NCBI GenBank assembly: GCA_020054675.1
Contig: JAIHAL010000004.1
Span: 1-64,000, forward strand
Direction: 5' to 3'
Length of the DNA: 64,000 nt
From: Oscillospiraceae bacterium
GTDB lineage: Bacteria > Bacillota > Clostridia > Oscillospirales > Ruminococcaceae
Shown: positions 62,455-64,000 of the stretch, piece by piece
How positions within the stretch are numbered: the first letter of the stretch is position 1
Layout: each line of letters starts with the position of its first letter
Notes under the pieces: model-generated
What the model saw: the letters and a program-made list of their open reading frames with translations, nothing else
Databases searched by the model: none
Told to the model about the DNA's origin: nothing
Position numbers and translations under genes: made by a program

Positions 62455-63003
62455 TCAATCCATTCGGGAAATCTCCCCATTTTCCGGCTTTTTTCCATTT
62501 TCGCCGCCTTTTTTCTTAAAATCGATTCTGTTTACCAGAACTCCGAAAATTATGCCTATCGTCGTATCTATCATCCTGTTCAGGACATAAAGAAAAGCAT
62601 CGTGGCTGTCCCTGTCAAAATTTGTAACAAGGTTTAAAAAGACTATGCAGGCAATCGTGGTGGCCTCTTTTACGCCAAAAAAATTGCACACATATATTAC
62701 AATGATAACTCCGACAGAATTTATAAAAATAAAAAGCCAGTTTATTTCCTTGTTTACCGCCAAAAGCAATTCAAGTGAAAAATACCCTATCAATCCGCCT
62801 ATAAGCGAGCCTATAAAGCGATTTATGCCGACATTTTTGCTTTTGTCGAAAGTCGGCTGGACACATATAACCGCCGCAATTACAGCATAAAACATGCTTT
62901 CCCTTTTTAAAGCATACCCGGCAATCAAGCACAAAAGCACGGCAAAAGCGCTTTTTATGGCCCTCATCCCGGGCTTGTAATGAAAATTAAGCTTAAATTC
63001 CAT
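62455..63003 (-). CDS. FUSC/aromatic acid exporter-type membrane protein
   Basis: The protein is 182 aa from the ATG at 63003, preceded by GAGAGGTC; the upstream extension lies in the ribosome-site region. Four or five hydrophobic helices are visible. The N-terminal KPGMRAIKSAFAVLLCLIAGYAL and the VICVQPTFDKSKNVGINRFIGSLIGGLIGYF block match the PF06081/FUSC family. The C-terminal cytoplasmic domain of longer family members is missing. Role in export is inferred. It follows the ComM-like gene by 16 bp. Confidence 0.85.
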   Translation of the reverse strand: MEFKLNFHYKPGMRAIKSAFAVLLCLIAGYALKRESMFYAVIAAVICVQPTFDKSKNVGINRFIGSLIGGLIGYFSLELLLAVNKEINWLFIFINSVGVIIVIYVCNFFGVKEATTIACIVFLNLVTNFDRDSHDAFLYVLNRMIDTTIGIIFGVLVNRIDFKKKGGENGKKPENGEISRMD

Positions 63004-63019
63004 CTTTGACCTCTCTTTG

Positions 63020-64000
63020 TTATCCGCCCCAATATTTGCGGTCAAGGCTCCTGTACTGCACCGCCTGAGCCACATCCTGTTTCCTTATGACTTCCTTGCC
63101 GGACATATCGGCAATTGTCCTTGAAACCTTTAAAATCCTGTCATACGCCCTTGCCGAAAGGCCCATTTTATCAAAAACAGCTTTCAGCATTTCCACCGCA
63201 TCCGGCTCAAGAGGACAAACATCATGCAAAATATCGGGAGTTATCCTTGCGTTGCAGGTTATCCCCGTTCCCTTATATCGCCTTGTCTGTATTTCCCTTG
63301 CCGCCTGAACGCGCTCCCTTATCCTTTCGGAGCTTTCCTCCTTTTGCTTTGATGAAATGCTTTCAAATTCAACCGGAGCAACTTCGACATGAAGGTCAAA
63401 TCTATCAAGCAAGGGGCCGGATATTTTTGCTAAATAAGAAGAAACCTGCTTTGGCCCGCAAGTGCACTTTCTTGACGGATGTCCGAAATATCCGCAAGGG
63501 CATGGATTCATTGCCGCGATAAGCATAAATGAACAAGGATAGCTCACTGTTCCGGAAGCCCTTGAAATGGTTACCTTTTGTTCTTCAAGCGGCTGGCGGA
63601 GTATTTCAAGCGCCTGTCTTGAAAATTCGGGAAGCTCGTCAAGGAACAAAAGTCCGTTATGCGCAAGTGAAATTTCCCCCGGATGCGGAACTCCTCCTCC
63701 GCCCGCAAGTCCCGCGGGTGATATGGTATGGTGCGGCGCGCGGAACGGCCTGACTGTGACAAGCGGGGTCCTCTTGTCAAGTATTCCCGATATTGAATGT
63801 ATATTTGTGGTTTCTATCGATTCCTCAAAAGTCATTTTGGGAAGTATTGACGGCATCCTTTTTGCAAGCATGCTTTTGCCGGAACCCGGGGAGCCTATCA
63901 TAAGGACGTTATGCCCTCCCGCCGCGGCAATTTCAAGGGCCTTTTTAGCATTTTGCTGCCCTTTTACATCGGCAAAATCAAGGCTTTCAAGCACACCGTC
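63020..64000 (-). CDS. ComM/YifB-type Mg-chelatase-like AAA ATPase (5' end outside window)
   Basis: The C-terminal 327 residues are present; the frame stays open to the window end, so the N-terminal Lon-like domain is missing only because of the cut. Walker A GSPGSGKSMLAKRMPSIL, the APHHTISPAGLAGGGGVPHPGEISLAHNG block, Walker B LLFLDELPEFSR, and the zinc-like CPCGYFGHPSRKCTCG are present. The sensor/lid region GLSARAYDRILKVSRTIADM completes the fold. ComM helps branch migration during natural transformation in Haemophilus; in Firmicutes the role of this family is less clear. Confidence 0.95.
   Translation of the reverse strand, partial: DGVLESLDFADVKGQQNAKKALEIAAAGGHNVLMIGSPGSGKSMLAKRMPSILPKMTFEESIETTNIHSISGILDKRTPLVTVRPFRAPHHTISPAGLAGGGGVPHPGEISLAHNGLLFLDELPEFSRQALEILRQPLEEQKVTISRASGTVSYPCSFMLIAAMNPCPCGYFGHPSRKCTCGPKQVSSYLAKISGPLLDRFDLHVEVAPVEFESISSKQKEESSERIRERVQAAREIQTRRYKGTGITCNARITPDILHDVCPLEPDAVEMLKAVFDKMGLSARAYDRILKVSRTIADMSGKEVIRKQDVAQAVQYRSLDRKYWGG

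Noticed and set aside
1-64000. CRISPR arrays, tRNA or rRNA genes.
   Set aside because: No regularly spaced repeats, no cloverleaf or 3'-end tRNA signature and no ribosomal RNA core sequences were noticed in the intergenic regions read.

Overview
The window looks like the chromosome of an anaerobic, probably gut- or rumen-associated, member of the Clostridia (Firmicutes; Ruminococcaceae/Oscillospiraceae-like). The reasons are moderate-to-low GC, strong AGGAGG ribosome sites, TTGACA-17-TATAAT promoters, an L-box and a T-box leader, AddAB instead of RecBCD, Rex, MsmX-dependent-type LplB/YtcP sugar ABC transporters, and hemicellulose enzymes (GH3, GH115). The species cannot be named from this sequence alone. 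No rRNA, tRNA or CRISPR was seen.

Layout. 1-0.6 kb: end of an AT-rich accessory segment (truncated DUF1643 gene plus a ~100 bp repeat). 0.65-4.1 kb: AraC regulator diverging from a GH3 beta-xylosidase/glucosidase. 4.1-9.9 kb (minus): queA-tgt-mntP-HAD phosphatase-XRE/cupin regulator-acyl-CoA synthetase. 9.96-13.1 kb: lysine riboswitch controlling asd-dapA-dapB. 13.2-19 kb (minus): GH115 glucuronidase, PfkB sugar kinase, HD hydrolase and a LacI regulator. 19-26 kb: addBA. 26.1-28 kb: IscU-like scaffold plus GGGtGRT protein, a conserved but functionally obscure pair. 28.1-31.1 kb: 39-aa basic protein, LacI regulator, PutP symporter. 31.1-36.1 kb (minus): apgM, and an isoleucine T-box leader controlling ilvB-cimA. 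36.1-40.75 kb: aconitase-traX-icd-rex, a 2-oxoglutarate-forming operon with its redox repressor. 40.8-46 kb: LacI regulator, a 30-aa peptide and a three-gene sugar ABC importer, tied together by AAACGTTT operators. 46-49.8 kb: a poorly characterised cluster of two LuxR-type proteins, two zinc-ribbon proteins, a small membrane protein and a lipoprotein.

49.8-54.7 kb is accessory: a DUF3795 protein, a 37-aa membrane peptide, then an AT-rich Ser/Thr kinase plus unknown partner gene and a decayed IS66 element. A 16-bp direct repeat brackets the kinase/IS66 block, and a second copy of the ~100 bp repeat from the window start sits directly behind the partner gene. 54.8-62.4 kb: rpoB-rpoC with their own promoter, away from the usual ribosomal-protein neighbours. 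62.4-64 kb: FUSC-type membrane protein and a ComM/YifB ATPase that runs off the window.

Most of the window is core metabolism with visible cis-regulation (lysine, isoleucine, sugar, probably redox). The most novel candidates are the kinase/partner module with its repeat, the IscU-like/GGGtGRT pair and the LuxR/zinc-ribbon cluster.
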